Counted from the first letter of the stretch, positions 45,382 through 55,462 are shown. The stretch is DNA of 64,000 bases from Janthinobacterium violaceinigrum (GCF_009208555.1 NZ_WFLI01000010.1:124001-188000); one strand, 5' to 3'. Notes: generated from the sequence alone by a model not told the origin. Made by a program: numbers and translations.

Positions 45382-46470
45382 ATGAGCATCACAGTAGAAG
45401 ACGTCAAGGCCGCGCTGGCCCAGGTTATTGATCCAAATACACATAAAGATTTCGTTTCCAGCAAAACCGTCAAGAATCTGAAGGTCGATGGCAATGATAT
45501 TTCCCTCGACATCGAGCTGGGCTATCCGGCGAAAAGCCAGATCGACCTGATCCGCAAATCCGTGCTGGCCGCGCTGCGCGTGCTGCCGGGCGTGGGCAAT
45601 GTCAGCGTGGGCGTGTCGTCGAAAATCATTTCGCACACGGTGCAACGCGGCTTGAAGCCGATGAGCAACGTGAAAAACATCATCGCCGTCGCGTCCGGCA
45701 AGGGCGGCGTTGGCAAATCGACCACGGCCGTCAACCTGGCCCTGGCCCTGGCCGCCGAAGGCGCCACCGTCGGCATGCTGGACGCCGATATCTATGGCCC
45801 GTCGCAGCCGATGATGCTGGGCATCAGCGGCCAGCCGAAGACGCTCGATGGCAAAAGCATGGAGCCGATGGAAAACCACGGCCTGCAAGTGTCGTCGATC
45901 GGCTTCATGATCGATCCGGACGAACCGATGGTATGGCGCGGTCCCATGGTCACGCAAGCCTTGCAGCAGCTGCTGGACCAGACCAACTGGCGCGACCTCG
46001 ATTACCTGATCGTCGACATGCCGCCAGGCACGGGCGACATTCAACTGACCCTGTCGCAAAAAGTACCCGTCACGGGCGCCGTGATTGTGACCACGCCGCA
46101 GGATATCGCGCTGCTGGACGCGCGCAAGGGCTTGAAAATGTTCGAGAAAGTCGGCATCCCGATCCTGGGCGTGGTGGAAAACATGAGCACGCACATCTGC
46201 TCGAACTGCGGCCATGCGGAAGAAATCTTCGGCGCCGGCGGCGGCGCGAAGATGTGCGCGGACTTCGGCGTGGAATTCCTCGGCGCCTTGCCGCTGACCA
46301 TGGCCATCCGCCAGCAGACGGATTCCGGTACGCCGACCGTCGTGGCCGAGCCGGAAGGTCCCGTCGCCGTGATCTACAAGCAGATCGCCCGCACCATCGC
46401 GATCAAGGTGGCGGAAAAGGCCAAGGATATGACGAGCAAGTTCCCTAGCATCGTCATCAAGAATGACTAA
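45382..46470 (+). CDS. apbC: Mrp/ApbC-type iron-sulfur cluster carrier ATPase
   Basis: 362 residues. An N-terminal MIP18/DUF59 domain (~1-80) is followed by the ParA/MinD-like ATPase: deviant Walker A VASGKGGVGKSTTAVNLA, switch I MLDADIYGPSQPMMLG, and DYLIVDMPPGTGDIQLTL. The C-terminal metal-binding CSNCGHAE (CxxC, ~residue 273) is conserved in Mrp proteins. It loads or delivers Fe-S clusters. GGAGA precedes the ATG. Divergent from metG, a common beta- and gammaproteobacterial arrangement. Confidence 0.95.
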   Translation: MSITVEDVKAALAQVIDPNTHKDFVSSKTVKNLKVDGNDISLDIELGYPAKSQIDLIRKSVLAALRVLPGVGNVSVGVSSKIISHTVQRGLKPMSNVKNIIAVASGKGGVGKSTTAVNLALALAAEGATVGMLDADIYGPSQPMMLGISGQPKTLDGKSMEPMENHGLQVSSIGFMIDPDEPMVWRGPMVTQALQQLLDQTNWRDLDYLIVDMPPGTGDIQLTLSQKVPVTGAVIVTTPQDIALLDARKGLKMFEKVGIPILGVVENMSTHICSNCGHAEEIFGAGGGAKMCADFGVEFLGALPLTMAIRQQTDSGTPTVVAEPEGPVAVIYKQIARTIAIKVAEKAKDMTSKFPSIVIKND

Positions 46471-46483
46471 ACGATAGCAAGCC

Positions 46484-46546
46484 TTAACCCAAGGCAGAGA
46501 CTGGGGTCGAACCCTCAGGGTTCGACCCCGGCCCTTCATGGGTTAA
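46484..46546. repeat. nested palindrome, REP-like element
   Basis: A perfect inner hairpin with 13-bp arms (GGGGTCGAACCCT at 46503-46515; AGGGTTCGACCCC at 46517-46529; one-base centre) inside an outer inverted repeat TTAACCC (46484-46490) / GGGTTAA (46540-46546). It lies 14 bp after the apbC stop. No T-tract follows. The form resembles extragenic palindromic (REP) elements; it might also end or protect the apbC transcript. Confidence 0.6.
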
Positions 46547-46618
46547 CAATCCTGCGCCACTGCCAGCAGGAATATGGTTTCATGCAGTCCGTGTTGTTAT
46601 TAAACAAGAGGAGACATC

Positions 46619-47026
46619 ATGCAATTGACCACCGTATTCCTGCGCCAAGCCGCAGCCGTGATTGCGGGCAGCCTGCTGGCCGCCAGCGCGTTTGCCCAAT
46701 CCGTTTCGTTTGTCGAGCCCGTCGATGGCGCGACCGTCAGCAGCCCATTCAAAGTGAAATTTGCCGTCAGCGGCATGGACGTCAAGCCGGCCGGCGACAT
46801 GACGGCGAAGACGGGCCACCATCATTTGCTCATCAATATGGGGCCGATGAAGGCGGGCGAGATGATCCCCATGGACGATAAACATTTGCACTTCGGCAAA
46901 GGACAGACGGAAACGGATGTGACCTTGCCGCCCGGCCAGTACACCTTGACCATGCAGTTCGCCAACGGCGCGCACCAGTCGTATGGACCGGAGTTGAGCA
47001 AAAGCATCAAGGTGACGGTTAAGTAG
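46619..47026 (+). CDS. periplasmic DUF4399 protein
   Basis: 135 residues with a signal peptide (cleavage near AFA-QS, residue ~26). The mature domain matches DUF4399: VSFVEPVDGATVSSPFKVKF, the His motif GHHHLLIN (~residues 65-72), KHLHFGKGQTE, and LPPGQYTLTMQFANGAHQSYGP. The histidines suggest metal binding. Function not established. GAGGAGA ribosome-binding site; monocistronic, ended by the terminator at 47057. Confidence 0.85.
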   Translation: MQLTTVFLRQAAAVIAGSLLAASAFAQSVSFVEPVDGATVSSPFKVKFAVSGMDVKPAGDMTAKTGHHHLLINMGPMKAGEMIPMDDKHLHFGKGQTETDVTLPPGQYTLTMQFANGAHQSYGPELSKSIKVTVK

Positions 47027-47056
47027 CCGCCCAGCCATTCCGCGCAACACCGCGAC

Positions 47057-47088
47057 AGGCCGGATTCCCGCAGGAGTCCGGCCTTTTT
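47057..47088 (+). terminator. intrinsic terminator of the DUF4399 gene
   Basis: AGGCCGGA (47057-47064) pairs with TCCGGCCT (47077-47084), followed by Ts. Confidence 0.85.
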
Positions 47089-47201
47089 CATAATATTGCT
47101 TATTGTCATCATTACGTCATATAGTCGGCGTATGCTGCCCGGTGGCCAGCGTATGGCATCCCGATGGCATTCCTATAACGAGTTCTGATAAACGAGCGGA
47201 T

Positions 47202-48890
47202 ATGACGAAACATTTCTCCCTTTCCCGGCAACTGGCGCAGGCGCTGCTGCTGGCGGCTGGCGTGGCGGCCAGCCAGGCGCATGCGGCCAAGGCCGTTCCT
47301 GCTGCTTCTGCCGGTGTGGCGCAGCCGAAGCTGGTGGTGGTGCTGGTGGTGGACGGTTTGCCGCAGGAGCAGGTGACGCGCTACCGCGACCAGTTCGGCC
47401 AGGGCGGCTTCCGCCGCCTGCTGGAGCAGGGCGCGTGGTTCAGCGATGCGCACCAGGCGCATGGCATCACGGTCACCGCCATCGGCCATTCGGCCGTGCT
47501 GTCGGGCGCCTATCCTTACCAGCATGGCGTGATCGGCAATAACTGGATCGATCCCGTCACGAAGAAATCCGTGTACTGCACCGAGGACGGCAATTTCCAT
47601 TACATCGGCGAAGAAACGCAGCCCGACGATGGCACCTCGCCGGTCAAGCTGCGCGTGAGCACCCTGGGCGACGAGCTGCGCTACTCCACGGGCGACAAGG
47701 CCAAGGTCGTCACCGTGTCGGGCAAGGACCGCGGCGCCATCCTGCTGGCCGGGAAAACGGGCACGGCGTATATGTACATGGAAAAGACGGGCAATTTCGC
47801 CAGCAGCACCTACTATATGCAGCAGCACCCGCAATGGGTGCAGCGCTACCAGGCCGCCAGGCCGCAGGACCGCTATTACGGCAAGAGCTGGACGCCCTTG
47901 CTGGCCGACGGCGCCTACGCTGGCGATGCGCGCGATGACATCGTGCCGGCCAAGCCGGGCACGCGCAACACCTTCCCGTTTGCCTATTACAGCGACAGCG
48001 GCAAGCTCGATGGCGAATACTACAGCCGCCTGAAGGCCGGTCCCTTCCTCGACGAGCTGACCCTGGAATTTGCCCGCGCCGCCATCGATGGCGAGAACCT
48101 GGGCCGCAACCCGGCCGGCGTGCCCGATATCCTGGGCGTGAGCCTGTCCGCGCACGATTACGTGAACCATGCCTACGGCCCGGAAAGCAAGATGTCGCAC
48201 GACCACCTGCAGCGCCTGGACCGCATGCTGGCCGGTTTCTTTGCCGACCTCGATAAAAAAGTCGGCATGGATAACGTGCTGGTGGTGCTGACGGCCGACC
48301 ATGGCTTTGCCAACGTGCCCGAATTTACGGAAGCGCGCGGCGGCTTTTCCGCCAAGCGCATCGACGGCGCCAAACTGGTCGATGCCCTGAACCAGCACCT
48401 GGCCACGACCCTGGGCGTGGACAAGCTGGTCACCGTATCGTCGCTGCCGAATATCTATCTCGATTACGCGCTGGCGGAAAAGAGCGGCATCCAGCGCACG
48501 GCCCTGGAAGACGCGGCGGCCCGCTTCCTGCTGCAGCAGGACGGCCTGGCGCAAGTCTATACGCGCACGCAGATGGAAACGGGAGCCGTGGCCACGCGCA
48601 TGGATACCCTGATGCGCCGCGCCTGGAATCGCCAGCTGTCGGGCGACCTGATGGTGGTCACGAAACCGGCCTGGTACTTCGGCAAGGGCGTGGGCGGCAC
48701 CTCGCACGGCACGCCGTACACGTACGATACGAACGTGCCGCTGATGGTGTTCGGCCCGCGCTGGATCAAGCCGGGCGCCTATGGCCAGTACGCGGAAGTG
48801 GTCGACATCGCCCCGACCCTGGCGCACCTGCTGCGCGTGCGCCAGCCGTCGGCGTCGGAAGGGCGGGTGTTGATGGAGGTGGTGCGGTAG
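47202..48890 (+). CDS. PafA-like alkaline phosphatase / type I phosphodiesterase
   Basis: 562 residues from MTKHFSLSRQ with a signal peptide (~residues 1-28). Alkaline-phosphatase superfamily two-zinc core: the first metal Asp in VLVVDGLPQEQ, the nucleophilic Thr region HGITVTAIGHSAVLSG, VSLSAHDYVNHAYGP, LTADHGFANVPE and GGTSHGTPYTYD. Exported, probably periplasmic, releasing phosphate from mono- or diesters. The frame opens 33 codons earlier, but those residues lack a signal-peptide N-region. Monocistronic with its own terminator at 48925. No Pho box was recognised. Confidence 0.9.
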   Translation: MTKHFSLSRQLAQALLLAAGVAASQAHAAKAVPAASAGVAQPKLVVVLVVDGLPQEQVTRYRDQFGQGGFRRLLEQGAWFSDAHQAHGITVTAIGHSAVLSGAYPYQHGVIGNNWIDPVTKKSVYCTEDGNFHYIGEETQPDDGTSPVKLRVSTLGDELRYSTGDKAKVVTVSGKDRGAILLAGKTGTAYMYMEKTGNFASSTYYMQQHPQWVQRYQAARPQDRYYGKSWTPLLADGAYAGDARDDIVPAKPGTRNTFPFAYYSDSGKLDGEYYSRLKAGPFLDELTLEFARAAIDGENLGRNPAGVPDILGVSLSAHDYVNHAYGPESKMSHDHLQRLDRMLAGFFADLDKKVGMDNVLVVLTADHGFANVPEFTEARGGFSAKRIDGAKLVDALNQHLATTLGVDKLVTVSSLPNIYLDYALAEKSGIQRTALEDAAARFLLQQDGLAQVYTRTQMETGAVATRMDTLMRRAWNRQLSGDLMVVTKPAWYFGKGVGGTSHGTPYTYDTNVPLMVFGPRWIKPGAYGQYAEVVDIAPTLAHLLRVRQPSASEGRVLMEVVR

Positions 48891-48924
48891 TTCAGGCATA
48901 GAGGTGTATCGTTGATGTAAAGGC

Positions 48925-48957
48925 CAGGCTTGCGTTTTCACGGAAGCCTGTTTTTTT
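48925..48957 (+). terminator. intrinsic terminator after the phosphatase gene
   Basis: CAGGCTT (48925-48931) pairs with AAGCCTG (48944-48950), followed by seven Ts. Confidence 0.85.
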
Positions 48958-49050
48958 ATTGATTTAAGAGTTGTAAGTCGACAAATATCAATAGGCACGC
49001 AAAGTTCTTGACGGATAGTGAAATTTCTTTATTTCACGATGAGGACGTCA

Positions 49051-50013
49051 ATGAACAGTTCACTATTCAAATGTTGTTGTATGGCATTGATGTGGATTTT
49101 GCTGCCGGGGTGCGTCGTGCCACACTTCGATCATGCCTCATATGACTATTATTATGCCGTTCCCTTGAAGGCCGACAAGCCGTGGCTAAGTCTGAGCAAC
49201 GGGCTTGATCTGCATGCCTATAACAAATGTGAGCATAGTGAAGTGCCGCCAAAATGTGACCCGCCGGGTTTTTGGGTGATGGAGCGACCGCAGAAGCCGG
49301 ATTGGCATGAGATAGGTCGCTACAGAGTGAGCGTGTGGCATCCCGGCAAGTTGCAGTTTCAACCAATGCTTTCGGCCTATGCCAACACGACGTATCGTGC
49401 AGTTAGTCTTGTTAAAGAAGAATCACGCAAAATATATTTGCTTCGGCCTGGGTTTGGCGGTGACGAGCGCCGATCACTGGAAGGAAACGACGCTGGTGTT
49501 GTTGCAATCGATTTGCGGCCAAACGCATTATGTAGCACGGATGAGCCTGTACCACGCCTTATTGTCTTTGATGCCGATAATATATGGGTATTTGCGGAGT
49601 ATGAATCAGACTGCCGAAAGGATCTGCAGGCCGATTTCGCCCCGCTTGATATATTGAACTTTGAGGACAGCGATCAGTTTAATGCTATTTTGCGTAAACC
49701 GATGAAACTGTTTTACCTCAGCTCCAGCGTGGTAGGTCAGTCAGATTTTGGTCAACCGCGCACGGTTTTACGGGATGCTGATCTCCCGAATGAAAGTACG
49801 CGCAAGACCGTGCGCTTGTCCGAGGTCGTCCGATTACAGAGCACGATGTTCCGGCTTGAGACCACACCGGCGCCACCTCTGTTGCCAGTACCGGATTATC
49901 CCAATTTTTATTGTCACTACTCAGATACGGTTATTGGTTTGAGAATGATATTTTTTGATGGTGAGAAACCATACCCCGACCTTAAATATTGTCGGCCATT
50001 TCGCGGGAAATGA
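49051..50013 (+). CDS. unknown lipoprotein of atypical base composition
   Basis: 320 residues from ATG 49051 (GAGG at 49041-49044; earlier in-frame GTG 49018 and ATG 49039 lack support). The signal peptide is followed by the lipobox LLPGC. The mature protein has many aromatic residues and several cysteines (CEHSEVPPKC, YCRPF), which may pair in the envelope. No recognised domain. Codons are much richer in A and T than in every neighbour (TTT, AAT, TAT, GAT frequent), and the same holds for ~100 bp upstream. This suggests recent acquisition. No mobile-element gene flanks it. Confidence 0.7.
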   Translation: MNSSLFKCCCMALMWILLPGCVVPHFDHASYDYYYAVPLKADKPWLSLSNGLDLHAYNKCEHSEVPPKCDPPGFWVMERPQKPDWHEIGRYRVSVWHPGKLQFQPMLSAYANTTYRAVSLVKEESRKIYLLRPGFGGDERRSLEGNDAGVVAIDLRPNALCSTDEPVPRLIVFDADNIWVFAEYESDCRKDLQADFAPLDILNFEDSDQFNAILRKPMKLFYLSSSVVGQSDFGQPRTVLRDADLPNESTRKTVRLSEVVRLQSTMFRLETTPAPPLLPVPDYPNFYCHYSDTVIGLRMIFFDGEKPYPDLKYCRPFRGK

Positions 50014-50028
50014 CATAGGCTGCGTGCT

Positions 50029-51591
50029 TTACAGTAGCCAATCAATCGGCAGCAGCGACAGGATCGCCACCCCCATGCGCTTCCACACGCTGGTGCCCGG
50101 TTCCGTGTCGTAGCGCGTGGTGCCGCCGCCGGCGTCGCGGGCGATCCAGTACAGCGCGCCGTCGTCGCCAAGCAGCACCTGGTAGGCGCGCTGCGGGATC
50201 GTGGTGCGCATGGCTAGGCCCAGCTGGCTGGCCAGCGCGGGGCTGTCGATGACGAGGCCCATTTCCGTGTTCAGCTCGATCGAGCGCGGATCGAAATTGA
50301 ACGAGCCGACAAAGATGCGCCGGTCATCGACGGCAAAGGTCTTCGCATGCAGGCTCGATGCGGAGCTGCCGAAGCGGCCCGGCTGTTCGCGCGCGTCGCC
50401 CTGTTCCCACGAACGGCGCGATTCATACAGCAGCACGCCCGCTTCCAGCAGCGGCTTTCTCCACTTCGCATAGCCCGCATGCACGGCCGCCACGTCGGTC
50501 GCTTCCAGCGCATTCGTCAGGATGCGCACGCCCACGCCTTTTTTCGCCAGGTCGGCAAAGGCCTGGGTGCCGGCCATGCCGGGCACGAAATACGGCGACA
50601 CCAGGTCCACTTCCTTTTCCGGCACGCCCAGCAGGTTCTGCAGGTTTTCCGCCACCCCCGTGCCTGGCCGGGCCTTGTCCAGCACCTTGGCCGGATCGTC
50701 GCTGACCATGCGCGTCTTTGCCCATTCGAAGGGCAGGGTGCGTTCCATCATCTGCCTGACGAAGGGCGAGGTGCGCAGCGCCTGCACGTAGGCCTCGGCC
50801 GCCTGAGTATCGTCGATGCGGTCCGCCTCGGCGGCGATGGTGGTCGAGTCGCCATCGACAGGGCTGGTCAGCAGCAGGCTGGCCGGGTAGGCCGAGGCGC
50901 TGTTCCAGTAGCGGTCGAATTCATGCGAGACCTCGTCGACGACGGGGCCGACGGCCAGCACATCCAGGTCGGCAAACAGCACGTCGCCGGCCGCGCCAAA
51001 ATATTCATCGCCCACATTGCGTCCGCCCACGATGGTGGCCTGGTTATCGGCCGTGAACGATTTGTTGTGCATGCGCCGGTTGAGACGGGAAAAATCCGTG
51101 GCAAAGGCCAGCGCGCGCGGCGCGCGGGGCACGAAGGGATTGAACAGGCGGATTTCCAGGTTGTGCTGCTTGCCCAGCATGGCCAGGGTCTGGTCCAGTC
51201 CCGCCGTGTTGTTATCGTCGAGCAGCAGGCGCACGCGCACGCCCCGCTCGGCGGCCTGGCGCAGAGCATCGAACAGCAGGGTGCCCGTGATGTCCTTGTG
51301 CCAGATGTAGTACTGCACGTCCAGGCTGCGCTGGGCCGCGGCGGCCAGCAAGGCACGCGCGGCAAAGGCGTCGCGCCCGTCGACCAGCGGGTAGATGCCG
51401 GACACGCCCGGATGCTGCGCCACCAGGGGCGCAATGGCCGTGGCCAGCTGGGTGTGCCCTGTATCGGTGATGACGCTGGAGGGGATGCGGCCTTCCAGCG
51501 AGGGCAGCGCAGCGCAGCCGGCGAGGAGGGCGGACAGCAGCAGCGGCAGCAGCAAGGCGGCGCTGCGCGAGGGAAGTACTTGGACGGGCAT
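50029..51591 (-). CDS. phospholipase D / cardiolipin synthase-like lipoprotein
   Basis: 520 residues. A signal peptide with lipobox LLAGC (Cys26). Two HKD catalytic motifs: HNKSFTADNQATIVGGRN (~residues 177-194) and HAKTFAVDDRRIFVGSFNFDPRS (~400-422). The first has Thr-Ala-Asp spacing typical of the ClsC/YmdC group. It may synthesise cardiolipin or hydrolyse phospholipid at the envelope; the lipid anchor is unusual for ClsC itself but common in related beta-proteobacterial proteins. Convergent with the A/T-rich lipoprotein gene; lysA lies 62 bp upstream on the same strand. Confidence 0.88.
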   Translation of the reverse strand: MPVQVLPSRSAALLLPLLLSALLAGCAALPSLEGRIPSSVITDTGHTQLATAIAPLVAQHPGVSGIYPLVDGRDAFAARALLAAAAQRSLDVQYYIWHKDITGTLLFDALRQAAERGVRVRLLLDDNNTAGLDQTLAMLGKQHNLEIRLFNPFVPRAPRALAFATDFSRLNRRMHNKSFTADNQATIVGGRNVGDEYFGAAGDVLFADLDVLAVGPVVDEVSHEFDRYWNSASAYPASLLLTSPVDGDSTTIAAEADRIDDTQAAEAYVQALRTSPFVRQMMERTLPFEWAKTRMVSDDPAKVLDKARPGTGVAENLQNLLGVPEKEVDLVSPYFVPGMAGTQAFADLAKKGVGVRILTNALEATDVAAVHAGYAKWRKPLLEAGVLLYESRRSWEQGDAREQPGRFGSSASSLHAKTFAVDDRRIFVGSFNFDPRSIELNTEMGLVIDSPALASQLGLAMRTTIPQRAYQVLLGDDGALYWIARDAGGGTTRYDTEPGTSVWKRMGVAILSLLPIDWLL

Positions 51592-51653
51592 GGCGGGCTT
51601 TCATCGGGTTGCCCCGATGTTAGCAGATGCGCATGCCCGCACGGGGCAAGGTG

Positions 51654-52892
51654 TTACAACTGTTCCAGCGCGATCAGCTCGGCCACCGTCTGGCGGCGGC
51701 GGATCAAGCGGGAGTGCTCGCCATCGACCAGGTATTCGGCCGCATGGGGACGGCTGTTGTAGTTCGACGACATCGATGCGCCATACGCGCCCGCGCCTTC
51801 GAAGACGACATAGTCGCCCACCTGCGCTGCCGGCAGCAGCCGGGTTTCCACCACGCCGCCGTCGCGCTGCGTAAATACGTCGCCCGATTCGCACAGGGGG
51901 CCGCCGACCACGGTGGCGCGCTGCGCGTCCAGCGCGCGGCCGTCATGCGCGATGACCGACATTTCATGGTAGCTGCCGTACATGGCAGGGCGCATCAGTT
52001 CATTGAAGCCCGTATCGAGCAAGGTGAAATGGTTGCCGCCCATTTGCTTGGTGGCGCGCACTTCGGCCACCAGCAGGCCCGCGTCGGCCACGAGGAAGCG
52101 GCCCGGTTCGATTTCCAGGTGCACGGGGTGGCCCAGGTGCGCCTCGATCTGCTTGCGCGCCGCGTCCCACAGCTGGAAGTAGTGGTCCGTGTCGACGGGC
52201 TGCTCGCCTTCGCGGTAGGGCACGGACAAGCCGCCGCCCGTGGAAATGGCTTCCAGGTCGTGGCCCATGTTTTTCACCAGGTCGACCATGGTGCCGCAGA
52301 CGGTTTCCAGGTGGCTGTAGTCGACGCCCGAGCCGATGTGCATGTGCAGGCCCACCAGGTGCAGGCCATGCGCGCGGATGACGGCCAGCGCCTCCGGCAG
52401 CTCTTCATGCCAGATGCCGTGCTTGCTGTTTTCGCCGCCCGTATTCGTCTTGTTGCTGTGGCCATGGCCATAGCCGGGATTGATGCGCAGCCAGACGCGG
52501 TGGCCGGGCGACACGGGGCCCAGCTGGCGCAGCATGTCGACGGAGCCGCAATTGACTTCGATCTTCGCCGCCGCCACGCGCGCCAGGGTGGCGCGGTCGA
52601 ACAGGTCGCAGGTGAATACCAGGCCGGCGGCGCCATTCGTTTGCGCCGGCGTAAATCCTGCCTGCAGCGCGCGCTCGATCTCGCCCAGCGAGACGGCGTC
52701 CACGTGTACGCCCGCTTCGCGCATCAGCGCGAGCAGATGGATGTTCGAATTGGCTTTTTGCGCAAAGCGCACGGTGTCGAACTGGGCCAGCTGGGCGATG
52801 CGCGCGCGGATGGTGGCCGCGTCATACACCCACAGCGGCGTGCCGTGTTCCTGGGCGAGTTGGGCGAGGGTCTGGTCGGTGACGGGTTTCAT
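51654..52892 (-). CDS. lysA: diaminopimelate decarboxylase
   Basis: 412 residues. PLP enzyme of alanine-racemase fold that makes L-lysine from meso-diaminopimelate. The PLP lysine lies in VRFAQKANSNIHLL (~residue 46). Glycine-rich phosphate loop GGGLSVPYREGE; the C-terminal active-site Cys/Glu stretch is GGPLCESGDVFTQ; EGAGAYGASMSSNYNSR follows. Similarity is to the E. coli-type LysA with its dedicated regulator. Divergent from lysR, with a ~100-bp A/T-rich gap. Confidence 0.96.
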   Translation of the reverse strand: MKPVTDQTLAQLAQEHGTPLWVYDAATIRARIAQLAQFDTVRFAQKANSNIHLLALMREAGVHVDAVSLGEIERALQAGFTPAQTNGAAGLVFTCDLFDRATLARVAAAKIEVNCGSVDMLRQLGPVSPGHRVWLRINPGYGHGHSNKTNTGGENSKHGIWHEELPEALAVIRAHGLHLVGLHMHIGSGVDYSHLETVCGTMVDLVKNMGHDLEAISTGGGLSVPYREGEQPVDTDHYFQLWDAARKQIEAHLGHPVHLEIEPGRFLVADAGLLVAEVRATKQMGGNHFTLLDTGFNELMRPAMYGSYHEMSVIAHDGRALDAQRATVVGGPLCESGDVFTQRDGGVVETRLLPAAQVGDYVVFEGAGAYGASMSSNYNSRPHAAEYLVDGEHSRLIRRRQTVAELIALEQL

Positions 52893-52994
52893 CGTGTGCT
52901 TTCGGGGGAATGGGGGAATGGCTGCATGATGGCCGATTGCGCTTCGTATATAAAATATCCATTTAAGCCTACCTTATTCATTTATGATATGGGC
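52893..52994. promoter_or_regulatory. lysA-lysR divergent promoter region
   Basis: 102 bp, strongly A/T-rich from about 52947. It includes TCATTTATGA, a 10-bp palindrome with T-N-A dyad form at about 52979-52988, a possible LysR contact site. Expected to hold both promoters and the LysR operator. Confidence 0.45.
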
Positions 52995-53906
52995 ATGACT
53001 ATTTCCCTGCGCCATATCGAAGTGTTCCGCGCCATCATGACGACGGGCAGCGTGACGGCCGCCGCCGCCATGCTGCACACGTCGCAGCCCACCGTCAGCC
53101 GCGAGTTGGCGCGCCTCGAGCATTTGACGGGTCTGACCCTGTTCGAGCGCGAACGGGGGCGGCTGCGCCCCACGGCCCAGGCGCTGCAGCTGTTCGAGGA
53201 AGTGCAGCGCGCGTATTTCGGCCTGGAGCGCATCGTCAGCACGGCGGCGGCCCTGCGCCAGTTCGACCAGGGGCAGTTGTCGATCGCCTGCCTGCCCGTG
53301 TTTTCCCAGTCGCTGCTGCCGCAGGCGTGCAAGCGCTTCGTCGCCGATTTTCCCAAGGTGAGCATCAGCATCACGCCGCAGGAGTCGCCGCTGCTGGAAG
53401 AGTGGCTGTCGGCGCAGCGCCACGATATCGGCCTGACGGAGGTGGGCAGCGCGCCGCCGGGCACCACATTGAGTACCCTGATGTCCGTCGATGAAGTGTG
53501 CGTGCTGCCCGACGGCCATGACCTGGCGGCGAAAGCCGTGCTGCAGCCGGCGGACTTCGCGGGCCAGCCTTTCATCAGCCTGGCCGCCGTCGACCCTTAC
53601 CGCCAGCAGATCGACGCCATCTTCGCGCAGGCGGGCGTGGAGCGGCGCATGGCGCTCGACACGCACAGCGCCGCCTCCGTCTGCGCCATGGTGCGCGAAG
53701 GCGTGGGACTGGCCATCGTCAATCCGCTCACTGCGCTCGACTATGCGGGGCAGGGCTTGCAGATACGCCGCTTTGCCGTGTCCTTGCCGTTCACGGTGAA
53801 TCTCGTGAAACCTTTGCACCGGCCCCTGTCGCAGCTCGTCGCCCTGTTCGAGCAGGCGCTGCAGGCGCAGGCGGACGCCGTCAAGCGGCGCTTGCAGCTG
53901 CTCTAG
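52995..53906 (+). CDS. lysR: LysR, activator of lysA
   Basis: 303 residues (ATG 52989 would add two). N-terminal winged helix: [39 protein letters not shown]. The effector domain keeps long stretches typical of E. coli LysR itself: [74 protein letters not shown]. This, with divergence from lysA, marks it as the true orthologue and not just a family member. It activates lysA and senses diaminopimelate/lysine in E. coli. Confidence 0.93.
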   Translation: MTISLRHIEVFRAIMTTGSVTAAAAMLHTSQPTVSRELARLEHLTGLTLFERERGRLRPTAQALQLFEEVQRAYFGLERIVSTAAALRQFDQGQLSIACLPVFSQSLLPQACKRFVADFPKVSISITPQESPLLEEWLSAQRHDIGLTEVGSAPPGTTLSTLMSVDEVCVLPDGHDLAAKAVLQPADFAGQPFISLAAVDPYRQQIDAIFAQAGVERRMALDTHSAASVCAMVREGVGLAIVNPLTALDYAGQGLQIRRFAVSLPFTVNLVKPLHRPLSQLVALFEQALQAQADAVKRRLQLL

Positions 53907-53976
53907 GCGCGCCGGTGGAGCGGCGGCGGTCAACAGAGTAAAATGGTGTTTTCTTAATTTAAGCCTGATTACTTCG

Positions 53977-55383
53977 ATGACCACCACTGCTACTCCTGTC
54001 CGTACCCGTTTCGCTCCCAGCCCGACCGGCTATCTGCACCTGGGCGGCGCCCGCACCGCTTTGTACAGCTGGGCGTATGCCCGTCACTTCGGCGGCACCT
54101 TCGTGCTGCGCATCGAAGACACGGACGTGGAACGTTCGACGCCGGAAGCCGTGCAAGCCATCATCGAAGGCATGAAGTGGCTGGGCCTGGACCACGACGA
54201 AGGCCCGTTCTACCAGATGCAGCGCATGGACCGCTACCGCGAAGTGGTGGCGCAGATGCTGGCCGAAGGCACGGCGTATCACTGCTACTCGTCGCCGGAA
54301 GAAGTCGAAGCGATGCGCGAGCGCATGCGCGCCGCCGGCGAAAAGCCGCGCTACGACGGCACCTGGCGTCCGGAACCGGGCAAGACCTTGCCTGCCGTGC
54401 CGGCGGACCGCAAGCCCGTCGTGCGCTTCAAGAATCCCCTCGACGGCGACGTGAGCTGGGACGACGTGGTCAAGGGCACGATCACGATTTCCAACCGCGA
54501 GCTGGACGACCTGGTGATCGCCCGCCCGGACGGCACGCCAACGTACAACTTCTGCGTGGCCGTCGATGACTGGGACATGCAGATCACCCATGTGATCCGC
54601 GGCGACGACCATGTCAACAACACCCCGCGCCAGATCAACATCCTGCGCGCCATCGGCGCACCGCTGCCCCTGTATGGCCACTTGCCGATGATCCTGGGCG
54701 CGGATGGCGAGAAGCTGTCGAAGCGCCATGGCGCCGTCAGCGTGATGGATTACCCTGCGCAGGGCTTCCTGCCGGAAGCGATGCTGAACTACCTGGCGCG
54801 CCTGGGCTGGAGCCATGGCGACGATGAAGTGTTTTCGACCGAGCAGTTCTGCGAGTGGTTCAACCTGAACCACCTGTCGAAATCGGCGGCGCAGTTCAAC
54901 AATGAAAAACTGGCCTGGCTGAACAACCACTATATCAAGCAGGCCGACAATACCCGCCTGGCCGACTTGGCGCGCCCGCAAATGCTGGCCGCCGGCGCCG
55001 TCTTCGAAGGTGCGCCGGACCTGGCGCAAGTGCTGGGCATGATGAAAGAGCGCGCCAACACCGTCAACGAACTGGCTGCCGCCTCGATGCTGTTCTTCCG
55101 CGAGCCGCAACCGGAAGCGGAGCTGGCCGCGCAGCACATCACGGATGCCATCAAACCCGTGCTGGCGCAGTTTGCCGAACGCATCGCCACGGTGGAGTGG
55201 AGCAAGGAAGCCGTGGCCGCCATGATCAAGGAAGTGCTGGCCGCGAACACCATCAAGATGCCGCTGCTGGCCATGCCTTTGCGCCTGACCCTGACGGGCC
55301 AGCTGCAGACGCCGGCCATCGACCAGGTGGTGGTGATCTTCGGCCGCGAGACCGTGCTGGCGCGCCTGGCAAAGTGGCTGTAA
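53977..55383 (+). CDS. gltX: glutamyl-tRNA synthetase
   Basis: 468 residues. Class I synthetase: HIGH-like motif [33 protein letters not shown], and the KMSKS-like [14 protein letters not shown]. The helical anticodon-binding domain covers roughly residues 320-468. It charges tRNA-Glu, and five tRNA-Glu genes lie in the downstream cluster. The frame starts at [15 protein letters not shown]. Confidence 0.97.
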   Translation: MTTTATPVRTRFAPSPTGYLHLGGARTALYSWAYARHFGGTFVLRIEDTDVERSTPEAVQAIIEGMKWLGLDHDEGPFYQMQRMDRYREVVAQMLAEGTAYHCYSSPEEVEAMRERMRAAGEKPRYDGTWRPEPGKTLPAVPADRKPVVRFKNPLDGDVSWDDVVKGTITISNRELDDLVIARPDGTPTYNFCVAVDDWDMQITHVIRGDDHVNNTPRQINILRAIGAPLPLYGHLPMILGADGEKLSKRHGAVSVMDYPAQGFLPEAMLNYLARLGWSHGDDEVFSTEQFCEWFNLNHLSKSAAQFNNEKLAWLNNHYIKQADNTRLADLARPQMLAAGAVFEGAPDLAQVLGMMKERANTVNELAAASMLFFREPQPEAELAAQHITDAIKPVLAQFAERIATVEWSKEAVAAMIKEVLAANTIKMPLLAMPLRLTLTGQLQTPAIDQVVVIFGRETVLARLAKWL

Positions 55384-55462
55384 TCGCCGCGCCGAATTGA
55401 GCGTGTAAATGCGGTGCAGAAACCGCCCCTATGAAAAGTTGCTCATAGACGAAAAAGGGTAT

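Noticed and set aside
47112..48998. 628-codon minus-strand open frame opposite the phosphatase
   Set aside because: Antisense shadow; the plus-strand gene has the whole alkaline-phosphatase metal site.
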